The position numbers and the translations under genes are program-made. Positions 1 to 6,649 of a stretch of 64,000 nt of DNA are shown piece after piece. The notes beneath the pieces are model-generated. The model saw only the letters and a list, made by a program, of their open reading frames with translations. It did not search any database and had not been told where the DNA came from. Within the stretch, counting starts at the first letter, position 1, and each line of letters starts with the position of its first letter. This DNA is from CAYXTW01 sp964452645 (GTDB lineage Bacteria > Zixibacteria > MSB-5A5 > GN15 > PGXB01), in assembly GCA_964452645.1 (NCBI GenBank), contig CAYVMO010000005.1, forward strand, positions 1 to 64,000. The letters are read 5' to 3'.

Positions 1-58
1 GTTGCGGTTTACCGCTGAGGAAGTAGAATGATTCTACGCTGTAGATAAACCTACATTT

Positions 59-92
59 AAGGGCCGGTTTCAAACCGGCCCTTTCATTTTTA
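59..92 (+). terminator. Rho-independent terminator of a gene left of the window
   Basis: A perfect 12-bp inverted repeat (AAGGGCCGGTTT / AAACCGGCCCTT) is followed by CATTTTT on the plus strand only, so it should end a plus-strand transcript entering from the left. The last codons of that gene may lie in the first 31 bases, but three frames close there and the right one cannot be chosen. Confidence 0.75.
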
Positions 93-129
93 ACAAAACT
101 AAACGAGTGATTAAATAGTCATCGGATGA

Positions 130-954
130 TTAGATTTCGTGCTGGAGAATTTCAAAAAATCGTTCTTTTGCGTGTCGCTCCATCCAGGGATAATGACCAC
201 ACTTCCGCAGAATATAAAAATGAATATCTTTCAGACAATCTTCGAGAAACGGGCGAATGCCTTCAATTGGATGCGGATCGTATTCACCGTGAATAACCAC
301 CGTCGGCTTATCGATCTTTGAAAATCGGTCTTTTAATAATCCGGGATAATCCCTGAGCGCGACAAAGTCGGACCAGACTTTCATATGCAAATCGTATTGA
401 ACCTCGATTGTCTCCATATCTTTTGTAATGGGATCGTACATATCGGTTTCATCAAGAATATTTCCCCATTCCTCCATCAGTTCATTGCGTTTTTGCGGAG
501 GTGCCGTCCCCAGTTCGTGCATGATAGCTTCATAGCGACGCCGCTTGGGCTCGGATAATCGCGACAATCTTCGGGGAGTAATTTTAGCCGAACTGTGCGC
601 GTCGAAGACGCCACACCCTACGAGAATAAGTTTCTCTGTCATGTCCATGTGTTTCGCCGTCAAAAAGAGTGCCAATAATGCTCCCCAGGAAGAACCTATC
701 AACGTTATCGGCAGTTCGGCGTGATCCGTCAGTTGTTTTCTCAACTCCGTAACCTGTCCGTCGAGAGAATCTTTTGTCTGCAGTGGCTCAAACACTCCCC
801 GGATCTTACTCAATTCTCTAGCGACCGGAGCCATGTATCCCGGCGCTCCGGGTCCACCATGAATAACTGCGACTTTATAAGGCGCTCTACCATATTTTCT
901 GCTGCTGATAGTCACTTTAAAAATATGCTGATTAATGTTAAACCCGACTGACAC
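130..954 (-). CDS. alpha/beta hydrolase
   Basis: A 274-residue alpha/beta-hydrolase of the size usual for soluble esterases and iminopeptidase-like enzymes. The oxyanion-hole motif HGGPG is at residues 32-36 and the nucleophile elbow GSSWG at 87-91 (Ser89). The acid is likely in VVIHGEYD near residue 225 and the histidine in CGHYPW near 252, so the triad looks complete. HGGPG is typical of prolyl iminopeptidases, but the substrate cannot be fixed. No signal peptide, so cytoplasmic. The start is GTG, and its first 17 bases overlap the end of the upstream methyltransferase, implying a two-gene operon with coupled translation. No ATG lies in the first 100 residues that would keep the domain intact, so GTG is preferred although no good ribosome site is visible. 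Confidence 0.85.
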   Translation of the reverse strand: MSVGFNINQHIFKVTISSRKYGRAPYKVAVIHGGPGAPGYMAPVARELSKIRGVFEPLQTKDSLDGQVTELRKQLTDHAELPITLIGSSWGALLALFLTAKHMDMTEKLILVGCGVFDAHSSAKITPRRLSRLSEPKRRRYEAIMHELGTAPPQKRNELMEEWGNILDETDMYDPITKDMETIEVQYDLHMKVWSDFVALRDYPGLLKDRFSKIDKPTVVIHGEYDPHPIEGIRPFLEDCLKDIHFYILRKCGHYPWMERHAKERFFEILQHEI

Positions 955-1555
955 ACCCGTACAGGAAAAATCGATTCGTTACTTTTATATAACCCTTCCA
1001 GCCCAATCTTCTTAGTTTCCTTTCAAGCTCTGCCGGTTCATAAAACACTTTTGCTATATCGAATTCACGTCCGTCATTAAGTTTTCGTCTGACACGGCCG
1101 CTTCGTTCAATAGGTTGATGATCCCGGGCAGTCGAATCCTGGGTAAATCGACTATCCGCAAAAAAAACTCTGCCATCCGCTTTTAATGCACCATATATCA
1201 TATACCAAAAGTCGTCAAAAAAAGAGAAAGGAATATGCGAAAGCCAGAAACCGAAGAAAATATAATCGAAAGATTCCGTCGGTTTCCACGAAAACAGGTC
1301 AGCCTCAATATACACAACCCGACTATCTGCTACTCTGTGACGATTAATTTCCAGCATCTCGGATGAAACGTCAACCGCCGCCAATTTACTTGCGACCGGT
1401 GCCAGCCGTTCGGTCCATATTCCGGTTCCGCACGCAAGTTCGAGAATATTTCCACCGGGATGTGAGGTTTCGAGCGCCTGTCGCACTTCGTCCAATTCAT
1501 CAAACCATTGCTTCCGATGCTCCTCGCCGCGATCATAGCGCCCCTTGCGAAACAC
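938..1555 (-). CDS. class I SAM-dependent methyltransferase
   Basis: A Rossmann-fold methyltransferase. Motif I is ILELACGTGIWTERLA, followed by the acidic strand end AAVDVSSEML and the post-motif DYIFFGFWLSHIP. The target is unknown. The GTG start at 1555 is the only ATG/GTG/TTG available, but the open frame continues upstream to about 1671 and encodes QIEYYRARAAEYDEW directly before it. That stretch resembles the N-terminus of this methyltransferase group (YYRARAxEYDEW), so true initiation is probably further up. A CTG at 1645-1643 preceded by AGGA at suitable spacing is the best candidate and would add 30 residues. A start-codon mutation is the alternative. The gene overlaps the downstream hydrolase by 17 bases. 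Confidence 0.85.
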   Translation of the reverse strand: MFRKGRYDRGEEHRKQWFDELDEVRQALETSHPGGNILELACGTGIWTERLAPVASKLAAVDVSSEMLEINRHRVADSRVVYIEADLFSWKPTESFDYIFFGFWLSHIPFSFFDDFWYMIYGALKADGRVFFADSRFTQDSTARDHQPIERSGRVRRKLNDGREFDIAKVFYEPAELERKLRRLGWKGYIKVTNRFFLYGCVSRV

Positions 1556-1944
1556 CCACTCATCGTACTCAGCCGCCCGCGCCCGATAATATTCGATTTG
1601 CTGCTTTATCAGCGATTGGTCGTCCTTTTTGCGCCTATCCTTCAGATCGTTCCTGTATGTCCATTTTGTATAAAATTAAGTTCTAATTCATATTTTTCCA
1701 AGAAAAACCACATTGTCCTTTTGATCCGGCCGGGAAGTATAATCAGCGACCTATTGACCATAATCCGGCAACTGCCGTCTTTATGCAGCGGAATATCAAA
1801 TTGTCACCGGACAACAAATCGGTCCTACGGCATATCTTCTTGCCGAATAATCACTTAAATAAAGATAGACTCCGGATGACATTTCGGCTTGCCTTTTGCG
1901 TGAACAGAATCAGAATAATGCTGCACACGCGGAAGGAGGCTATT

Positions 1945-2616
1945 TTGACTCGTTTATGCATCACCGGGATTTTGCTCCTGATTGCCTTTGTTTTTGTTGC
2001 GGTGTCCGGCTGCGATAAAGAAAAAATCACCCAATCGACCGAATATATTCATGATATCGAATACGTCGAGCTGCCGCCCGATACGGTCTTAAAAATCGAC
2101 ACCGTATTAATCGGTGGTTCTGATACTGTTTACACCGCTGATACCCTCTTTTTATATGATACCGTCGTGCAGGTGAACTACGTTTACGACACGGTATATT
2201 CTCATGACACGGTCGTAACGGTCATCACCGATACGGTTTTCACATCGCAATGCGCACCCAACGAATATCTTGCCCTCTCCGCCCTGCAGTACTACTCCGA
2301 TCCCCTTGTTTTTGATTTAATTTATCAGGAATTCGGCATTACCGGCGGCTGGGTATTCTATCTGTCGGCGTTTCAGCTTAACGTGACTCAGCAATCGTCC
2401 GGTGTCTATGACATCTATGGGTACATTGACTACTGGACGGACGACTGGTCCGCGTTTTACGCCCTTGAATTCTACTGGCGCCTGACTTATACTGGCGGGG
2501 AACCGGCTGATCCCGACAACTGGCAGATGACCGATCCGCCCGGGGCGGCACCCGGCCTGAAGCCCGGCATTAATATTGTCCGCGACTCGCCGCAAATGCA
2601 ACCGATTGGGCGTTGA
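1945..2616 (+). CDS. lipoprotein with DTV-repeat segment
   Basis: The start is a TTG at 1945 behind a perfect AAGGAGG at 1933-1939; a longer frame from 1783 lacks a ribosome site. The 223-residue product opens with a hydrophobic signal and lipobox VSGC (Cys22), so it should be lipid-anchored. Residues about 35-95 are low complexity: the tripeptide DTV or DTL recurs roughly nine times (PDTVLKIDTV, YDTVYSHDTV and so on). The C-terminal half is a compact aromatic-rich domain (YWTDDWSAFYALEFYW) I do not recognise. The native terminator of this gene appears to be the hairpin at 5553-5573, now separated from it by the transposon, whose target duplication starts two bases after the stop codon. Confidence 0.8.
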   Translation: MTRLCITGILLLIAFVFVAVSGCDKEKITQSTEYIHDIEYVELPPDTVLKIDTVLIGGSDTVYTADTLFLYDTVVQVNYVYDTVYSHDTVVTVITDTVFTSQCAPNEYLALSALQYYSDPLVFDLIYQEFGITGGWVFYLSAFQLNVTQQSSGVYDIYGYIDYWTDDWSAFYALEFYWRLTYTGGEPADPDNWQMTDPPGAAPGLKPGINIVRDSPQMQPIGR

Positions 2617-2617
2617 C

Positions 2618-2625
2618 AAACCGGC
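2618..2625. repeat. 8-bp target-site duplication, left copy
   Basis: AAACCGGC directly abuts the left terminal inverted repeat. The identical octamer abuts the right repeat at 5514-5521. Confidence 0.9.
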
Positions 2626-2641
2626 GGCGTTGTCCTAATTT
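2626..2641. repeat. left terminal inverted repeat
   Basis: GGCGTTGTCCTAATTT, a perfect inverted match over 16 bp to 5498-5513. Confidence 0.9.
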
Positions 2642-2746
2642 CAAATATTGGAAAAAATATTAGATAATCATATTGACTTTCTCGTAAACATTGCGGATTA
2701 ATTATTAAAGACAGGGTAGCCGTTTAAAGTGTTAATTAATTATAAC

Positions 2747-2860
2747 CTATTTCTTGCAATCGGATGTTGGCCGACTGCGTTTATAGGATTTAACGTTAAC
2801 GGGCTTACGGCCAGGCTTTTTGCCTTTACGCACCGTACGCTTCACCAAACGACACGCCAT
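2747..2860 (-). CDS. 37-residue strongly basic small protein
   Basis: ATG at 2860-2858, TAG at 2749-2747. The ribosome site AAGGGAGGTGAT lies just upstream and matches the 16S anti-SD almost completely, the strongest in the window. The peptide starts MACRLVKRTVRKGKK and ends SYKRSRPTSDCKK: about 14 of 37 residues are Lys or Arg, with two cysteines. A 7-bp hairpin (2885-2903) precedes the ribosome site. It lies between the transposase gene and the left transposon end, on the transposase strand, so it belongs to the element. No known family recognised; a nucleic-acid-binding role is a guess from charge alone. The overlapping plus-strand frame lacks a ribosome site and is taken as a shadow. Confidence 0.65.
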   Translation of the reverse strand: MACRLVKRTVRKGKKPGRKPVNVKSYKRSRPTSDCKK

Positions 2861-2952
2861 ATAATCACCTCCCTTTTTTGGATTTCTCCAAAAGACTTGG
2901 AGATTGAATAAACATAGGCTGGCTTCCCTGCCTTTTTATTTCCATTTTTTAT

Positions 2953-3088
2953 TTGACAATAGTTTAAACTTTTACTATCCATAAGAACGTTCCATTAAAC
3001 TGGGCCAAAGGAAAAGCCGTAAATCCTTTTTCCTTTGAACCGAATCAATAAATTTTTTCGACCCTGCCACTTGCACTGGCAGGGTTAT
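2953..3088 (+). ncRNA. possible small RNA with promoter-like start and terminator
   Basis: TTGACA at 2953-2958 is followed 17 bp later by a weak -10 (TATCCA). Downstream are a perfect 10-bp hairpin (CAAAGGAAAA 3006-3015 with TTTTCCTTTG 3028-3037) and a second hairpin (CCCTGCCA 3062-3069 with TGGCAGGG 3077-3084) ending in TTATTT. No open frame fits. A transcript of about 100 nt inside the transposon is possible. The second hairpin could instead end transposase transcription from the other side. Confidence 0.3.
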
Positions 3089-3132
3089 TTATATTCTATA
3101 AATTCAAACCTTTAATTCAACAATAATTTCTC

Positions 3133-3956
3133 CTAAGAATCAGTTTTATTCACCAAGTCATTTATTGACCAAATCTGCGAAGTCACACCCGCTTCCATTG
3201 CCGGGGTAACTTTAAGCGAATGGTGAATCCTCACAAAATTATAATATCCAAAGTGAAGCGCGACAGCCGCTTTTAAATTCTCCAGCTTTTTGGAATAAGC
3301 ATCTGTTAGCCGGGTAAACCGCCTGATACATATTCTCATTAATAGATTACCTCGCTCGACATAAGTCGTGGACAATTCGGATAAATTAGGATTTCCCAGT
3401 CTGGCCGTTTTGTCCTGTTTGACGACTCGCGGGGGCTATACCTACCCGGCCCGATCGGCTCCGCATCATAGGACTTTACAATTTGTCCGTAATCGACGTT
3501 AGCGCCGAAAACACTATCTATCGCCTCGACGTAAACCCGCAGTGAATCGGATGATAATAAAACGCGGTTTGATAACCTATTTGATAAATCCTCTATAAAA
3601 GCTTTTGCTGTTAATAAATCCCGCTTCCCAATTTTATAGCTTGGCACAAGTCGTGTGTCTGTATCAATAGCGACAAAAGTCCAGAAGTCACCGACCCGAT
3701 CGGGATTATCATTTTCCGTAAGGCGACGCTGTTTTTTACCTACAAATTCCCATATTTCATCCAACTGAATATGGCGGCAATTCAGGTTTCTAAGTTTATC
3801 GTCCATTAACTTTTTACAGCCTTGCCCCACTCTGACAAGGAGTCTCATTATGGTATCTCGATGGACACCGACGATTCTCTCGGTTGCTCTAATTGAGCTA
3901 CCATTAACGAGACATCTTATAACTGCCTCTTTCTTTTCCGTCTTTAAGATATTCAT
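3133..3956 (-). pseudogene. IS1-like DDE transposase, frameshifted
   Basis: The N-terminal part (ATG at 3956, GAGG ribosome site) has a helix-turn-helix (SSIRATERIVGVHRDTIMRL) and the catalytic motifs HIQLDEIW and SSDSLRVYVEAID. The C-terminal part continues in another frame with VVKQDKTARLGNPNL, then TTYVERGNLLMR, the likely catalytic Glu, and ends at 3133. The frames meet at a run of five G (3431-3435, C on the coding strand); one extra base would restore a single protein of about 270 residues. The shift separates the second Asp from the catalytic Glu, so neither fragment alone should be active. IS1 uses programmed -1 frameshifting near its start, whereas this shift is inside the catalytic core, so mutation or a sequencing error in a homopolymer is more likely. 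Confidence 0.85.
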
Positions 3957-3988
3957 TGACAAACCTCAAAATTTTTATATCTTAATAA

Positions 3989-4090
3989 TGGACCGCCGGG
4001 GTGTTGAACCCCGCGACGCTGGTTGTAAAGTCCGTGTCGGGACCCACTCCGCGGCCCGAAATTCTGGCCCCCGCGCTTTCGGGGGCCTGT
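3989..4090 (-). ncRNA. structured tRNA-like leader upstream of the transposase
   Basis: Read on the minus strand, a very stable hairpin (GGCCCCCG/CGGGGGCC, about 4066-4089) precedes a 69-nt stretch (4057-3989). That stretch has a 7-bp acceptor-like stem (GGGCCGC with GCGGTCC, one G-U), a discriminator A, and directly next to it a 5-bp stem with a TTCAACA loop exactly where a tRNA T-arm would be. The middle does not give canonical D and anticodon stems, so it is not a functional tRNA. It is a GC spike in an AT-rich element and ends 33 bases before the transposase start. It could be a tRNA mimic in the transposase mRNA leader or a decayed tRNA gene. Confidence 0.4.
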
Positions 4091-4163
4091 CCTTTAGAAT
4101 CATTATAAAATCCGACTCGTGAAAAGTCAAGAACTTTTTTCATTTTTTTTCATAAAATATTCA

Positions 4164-4192
4164 TTGACTTTTTCATTTTATAAGGGTATAAT
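4164..4192 (+). promoter_or_regulatory. sigma-70 promoter of the passenger operon
   Basis: TTGACT at 4164-4169, a 17-bp spacer, then perfect TATAAT at 4187-4192. It stands 35 bases before the first passenger gene, which also has AAAGGAG at 4215-4221. It is among the best promoters in the window, so the passengers are probably well expressed without transposase. Confidence 0.8.
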
Positions 4193-4227
4193 ATAAATGA
4201 AAGAATAATTTCAGAAAGGAGATTTGA

Positions 4228-4998
4228 ATGGTCAAAGTCAAGATTAACAATGTGGATTCTCGCAAACCCAAGTATCCAGTTATAAGTTTAGATGAGGCAA
4301 TAGAAAAGGCGCGAGCGCTTTTTGATAATGATGGGACTGCGGGGAGTACGCGAGAGGCGGCCTACAAGCATCTTGGATATAAAAAGGCGCATGGTAAATC
4401 AATTACTGTTCTTGCTTCGCTTGAAAAATATGGCTTGACACAAAAAGATAATAAGCGTATAATGCTTACGAAAGACGCCGTTTTGATATTGTTACCCGGC
4501 GGCGAAGAGAAAAAGCGGTTTGAGGCTATTAAAAGATGTGCATTAAGGCCAGAACTTTATTCGAAATTATGGAATCAGTATTCAGGGGAATTGCCCGGTG
4601 ATGACACTCTCAAATCACAGCTCGTTACGGAATTTAATTATAGTCCGAAATTGGTTGATAGCGTTATTAGGGATTTTAGAAAGACCATTAAATTTGCTCA
4701 TCTTGATTCTAAGGCTGAGAAGCCGACCGAAAGACCTAAGAACAAAATGGGAGAAACAATGCCTGAGATGTCAGATATAATTACGCCGACCGAGGGCCAA
4801 CAGGAAGCCGAAAAGCCGGTTATGCGAGATTATCTTATCCCACGTAAAGGAGACAAGGTTGCTATTTTAAGACTTGAATCACCGGTGGACAAGAAAGATA
4901 TTGATGGGATTAAAAAATGGATTGACACAATGGAGGAAATACTGTTTGATATAGAGGTGAAACCGCCAAACAAAAATAAAGATCAACAAATAAATTGA
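4228..4998 (+). CDS. transposon passenger protein, putative DNA-binding
   Basis: A 256-residue protein with no signal or membrane segment. The N-terminal part (about 15-90) looks like a helical winged-helix-type domain: SLDEAIEKARALF, a helix pair with AAYKHLGYKKAHGKS, then SITVLASLEKYGL followed by a short beta hairpin ending LTKDAVLILL. Residues 95-155 form a second helical unit (RFEAIKRCALRPELYSKLW, DDTLKSQLV). A charged Pro/Lys/Glu linker leads to a C-terminal beta/alpha segment (GDKVAILRLESPVDKKDIDGIKKW). I believe proteins of this pattern occur widely as uncharacterised neighbours of transposases, but that is recollection. It has a strong ribosome site and ends overlapping the next gene by TTGA. 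Its role could be element maintenance or host regulation. Confidence 0.8.
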   Translation: MVKVKINNVDSRKPKYPVISLDEAIEKARALFDNDGTAGSTREAAYKHLGYKKAHGKSITVLASLEKYGLTQKDNKRIMLTKDAVLILLPGGEEKKRFEAIKRCALRPELYSKLWNQYSGELPGDDTLKSQLVTEFNYSPKLVDSVIRDFRKTIKFAHLDSKAEKPTERPKNKMGETMPEMSDIITPTEGQQEAEKPVMRDYLIPRKGDKVAILRLESPVDKKDIDGIKKWIDTMEEILFDIEVKPPNKNKDQQIN

Positions 4999-5291
4999 CC
5001 GAAAAGAATAATTTAAAAAAAGCAGTAGAAGGCTTACATAATTGTAAGGCCAAATTACGCGATAAAGTCCATTTAATTGAAGAATTTAAAAAACAAAAAG
5101 TATGGGATGGACTCGTGTATGTCTTTGATATTCAATATCATCCAAAAGCGACAGTTTGTTATGCTTGGTCTTCGCCAATAGAGGGCTCAAATAAAAGAAA
5201 GTTCTACGCGGTTTTGGGCGTCCCGCCTGTCAACTCTGCCCAAGATGCTGTCCGGGCCGCAATCGTGAGTGACTTTAAGTCTAAATCATAG
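4995..5291 (+). CDS. transposon passenger protein, 98 residues
   Basis: Starts at TTG overlapping the TGA of the previous gene (TTGA), so translation is coupled. The product begins with a helical, Lys-rich segment (NNLKKAVEGLHNCKAKL). A beta-rich core follows (VWDGLVYVFDIQYHPKATVCYAWSS, KFYAVLGVPPV), and it closes with a helix (AQDAVRAAIVSDF). It is soluble and small. No named family is recognised; with the preceding gene it appears to form a two-protein module carried by the transposon. No catalytic signature is evident. Confidence 0.75.
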   Translation: MTEKNNLKKAVEGLHNCKAKLRDKVHLIEEFKKQKVWDGLVYVFDIQYHPKATVCYAWSSPIEGSNKRKFYAVLGVPPVNSAQDAVRAAIVSDFKSKS

Positions 5292-5301
5292 GAATTTCAA
5301 T

Positions 5302-5484
5302 ATGAGAAATTTCCTAATAAATGTTGGTATCGGTATTTTTTTAGCGGTAATATTCATTGGTATTATAAATGATGTCAGAGGTAGCGACCCAAATGCCCGC
5401 GAATTGTATCAGAATCCATTGGGCGTTATAGTTCTTTTCTCATTAATTGTCTGGGTTGTAAGAAAATACTTTTTAAAAAAATAA
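5302..5484 (+). CDS. 60-residue two-helix membrane protein
   Basis: ATG at 5302 follows AGGAATTTCAAT and lies 10 bases after the stop of the previous passenger gene. A longer frame from 5269 would overlap that gene without its own ribosome site. Two hydrophobic helices (FLINVGIGIFLAVIFIGII and PLGVIVLFSLIVWVV) are joined by a short polar loop and end in a basic tail (RKYFLKK), predicting a hairpin in the inner membrane. It ends 13 bases before the right terminal repeat, so it is the last gene of the element. Function unknown. Confidence 0.6.
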   Translation: MRNFLINVGIGIFLAVIFIGIINDVRGSDPNARELYQNPLGVIVLFSLIVWVVRKYFLKK

Positions 5485-5497
5485 TTGCGACCTATTC

Positions 5498-5513
5498 AAA
5501 TTAGGACAACGCC
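5498..5513. repeat. right terminal inverted repeat
   Basis: AAATTAGGACAACGCC, the exact reverse complement of 2626-2641. Confidence 0.9.
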
Positions 5514-5521
5514 AAACCGGC
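5514..5521. repeat. 8-bp target-site duplication, right copy
   Basis: AAACCGGC, identical to 2618-2625. Confidence 0.9.
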
Positions 5522-5552
5522 ACCTTCCTGTCATTTTTTGATAAAAAAATAA

Positions 5553-5580
5553 TACAGGGGCAAAAGCCCCTGTATTTGTT
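5553..5580 (+). terminator. Rho-independent terminator, originally of the lipoprotein gene
   Basis: The 9-bp stem TACAGGGGC / GCCCCTGTA with an AAAA loop is followed by TTTGTTT. Removing the transposon and one target copy places it about 50 bases after the stop of the lipoprotein gene that ends at 2616. It may now serve the passenger operon. Confidence 0.75.
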
Positions 5581-5660
5581 TAATTGGTTTCAATATCGTG
5601 AAACATTCGAAATATTTTTTGATATATATATGTAAAATTGTTATTTCTCAGGGCGTTAAT

Positions 5661-6605
5661 ATGATCGAAAAATCAAATGTAAATGGAGCGCGTGTAAAAG
5701 ACAAGCCTTATCGAGGCGACAATGACTTCCGGCGAATTCGCAATTTGCTGATAGAAACAAAACCAATAACAGCAGTCGGTTTTAACTGGGAAGTCCGCCG
5801 CTGGGATGGCTGGCGCTTTTATAATAGAAATCCGGAATGGGATTCAAGAAGAAATAAAACCGTTAGATTATGGGAAACTGAAAAGGGTAAGCTTGTCGGA
5901 GTGGTGCATCCGGAAAGTTCCGGCAATGCCCATATTCAAATACATCCCGATTATCGTTATATCGAAGATAAAATAATTATTTGGGCCGAACAGAATCTAG
6001 CCAAGTCTGTCAAAAATAACCGGCGACAACTTCATTTCTTTGTCCACGAGAATGACTCCTACCGTAGAAATCTGTTGAAAATAAGAGGTTATATAAAAAC
6101 CGGCAGGGGCGAGGTTACTCGGCGATTGTGCTTTAAAAATAATCCTATTCCACAACCGGAACTGGCGGATAGTTATTCGATGCGTTCGACGCGCCCCGAC
6201 GATATCGATGATTGCCAGCGAATCGCCGATCTTCTCAACGCCGCATTTAATCGAAATTTTCACGTTGCCGAAGAGTTTCATTTTTTTGCCAAATATGCGC
6301 CTTGTTTCCAAAACAATCTGGATCTGGTGGCGGTGGCGCCCGACGGGACATTTGCCGCTTATGTCGGGGCGCCTTACGATGAAATTAATAATTGCGGCAT
6401 ATTAGAGCCTGTTTGTACCCATCCGGCCCATCAGAGGAAGGGATTGGCCCGCTCCCTTATACTTGAGGCCCTGCACCGCTTAAAAGATATAGGGGCATCC
6501 GAAGTCCTGATCGGCACCGGCGAGGACATGGCCGCAAATCGATTGTACGAATCAATCGGTTTTACCGAAGTATATAAATCATCGCAATGGTGTAAGGAAT
6601 TTTAG
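5661..6605 (+). CDS. tandem GNAT-family acetyltransferase
   Basis: A 314-residue protein from the ATG at 5661; an upstream GTG at 5598 would add 21 hydrophobic residues without a clear ribosome site. The second half is a canonical GNAT domain: beta strand plus acetyl-CoA loop LEPVCTHPAHQRKGLARSL (the R/QxxGxG/A pattern is QRKGLA), then EALHRLKDIGASEVLIGTG and the terminal motif ANRLYESIGF. The first half looks like a diverged GNAT copy (GKLVGVVHPE, HIQIHPDYRYIED). Tandem GNATs acetylate small molecules or protein N-termini. The substrate is not predictable from sequence. It converges with the nitrilase gene. Confidence 0.85.
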   Translation: MIEKSNVNGARVKDKPYRGDNDFRRIRNLLIETKPITAVGFNWEVRRWDGWRFYNRNPEWDSRRNKTVRLWETEKGKLVGVVHPESSGNAHIQIHPDYRYIEDKIIIWAEQNLAKSVKNNRRQLHFFVHENDSYRRNLLKIRGYIKTGRGEVTRRLCFKNNPIPQPELADSYSMRSTRPDDIDDCQRIADLLNAAFNRNFHVAEEFHFFAKYAPCFQNNLDLVAVAPDGTFAAYVGAPYDEINNCGILEPVCTHPAHQRKGLARSLILEALHRLKDIGASEVLIGTGEDMAANRLYESIGFTEVYKSSQWCKEF

Positions 6606-6649
6606 AATATCTGACAGATAAAGAGCATTGATGAGTTGCGCCATCCGAT

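Larger units (their letters stand above)
2626..5513. mobile_element. 2.9-kb IS1-like transposon with passenger genes
   Basis: The ends are a perfect 16-bp inverted repeat (GGCGTTGTCCTAATTT at 2626-2641, its complement at 5498-5513), flanked on both sides by AAACCGGC, an 8-bp target duplication. Inside, left to right: a 37-residue basic protein gene (minus), a possible small RNA (plus), the frameshifted DDE transposase (minus), a GC-rich tRNA-like leader, and a divergent promoter driving three passenger genes (plus). It landed between a lipoprotein gene and that gene's terminator. IS1-family elements usually make 8-9 bp duplications, which agrees with the transposase. Most such insertion sequences are 0.7-1.6 kb and carry only a transposase, so the passengers are the unusual part. 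The exact family name needs a database comparison. Confidence 0.88.

Noticed and set aside
2729..2911. 60-codon plus-strand frame
   Set aside because: No ribosome site; it is the complement of the 37-residue minus-strand gene, which has a near-perfect one.
3989..4057. Functional tRNA gene (anticodon loop TTTACAA would read TAC)
   Set aside because: The acceptor and T stems pair well, but the anticodon and D stems do not, and the molecule is short at 69 nt.
3850..4122. 90-codon plus-strand frame over the transposase start
   Set aside because: No ribosome site, and it runs through the GC-rich structured tRNA-like region, so it is a by-product of that sequence.
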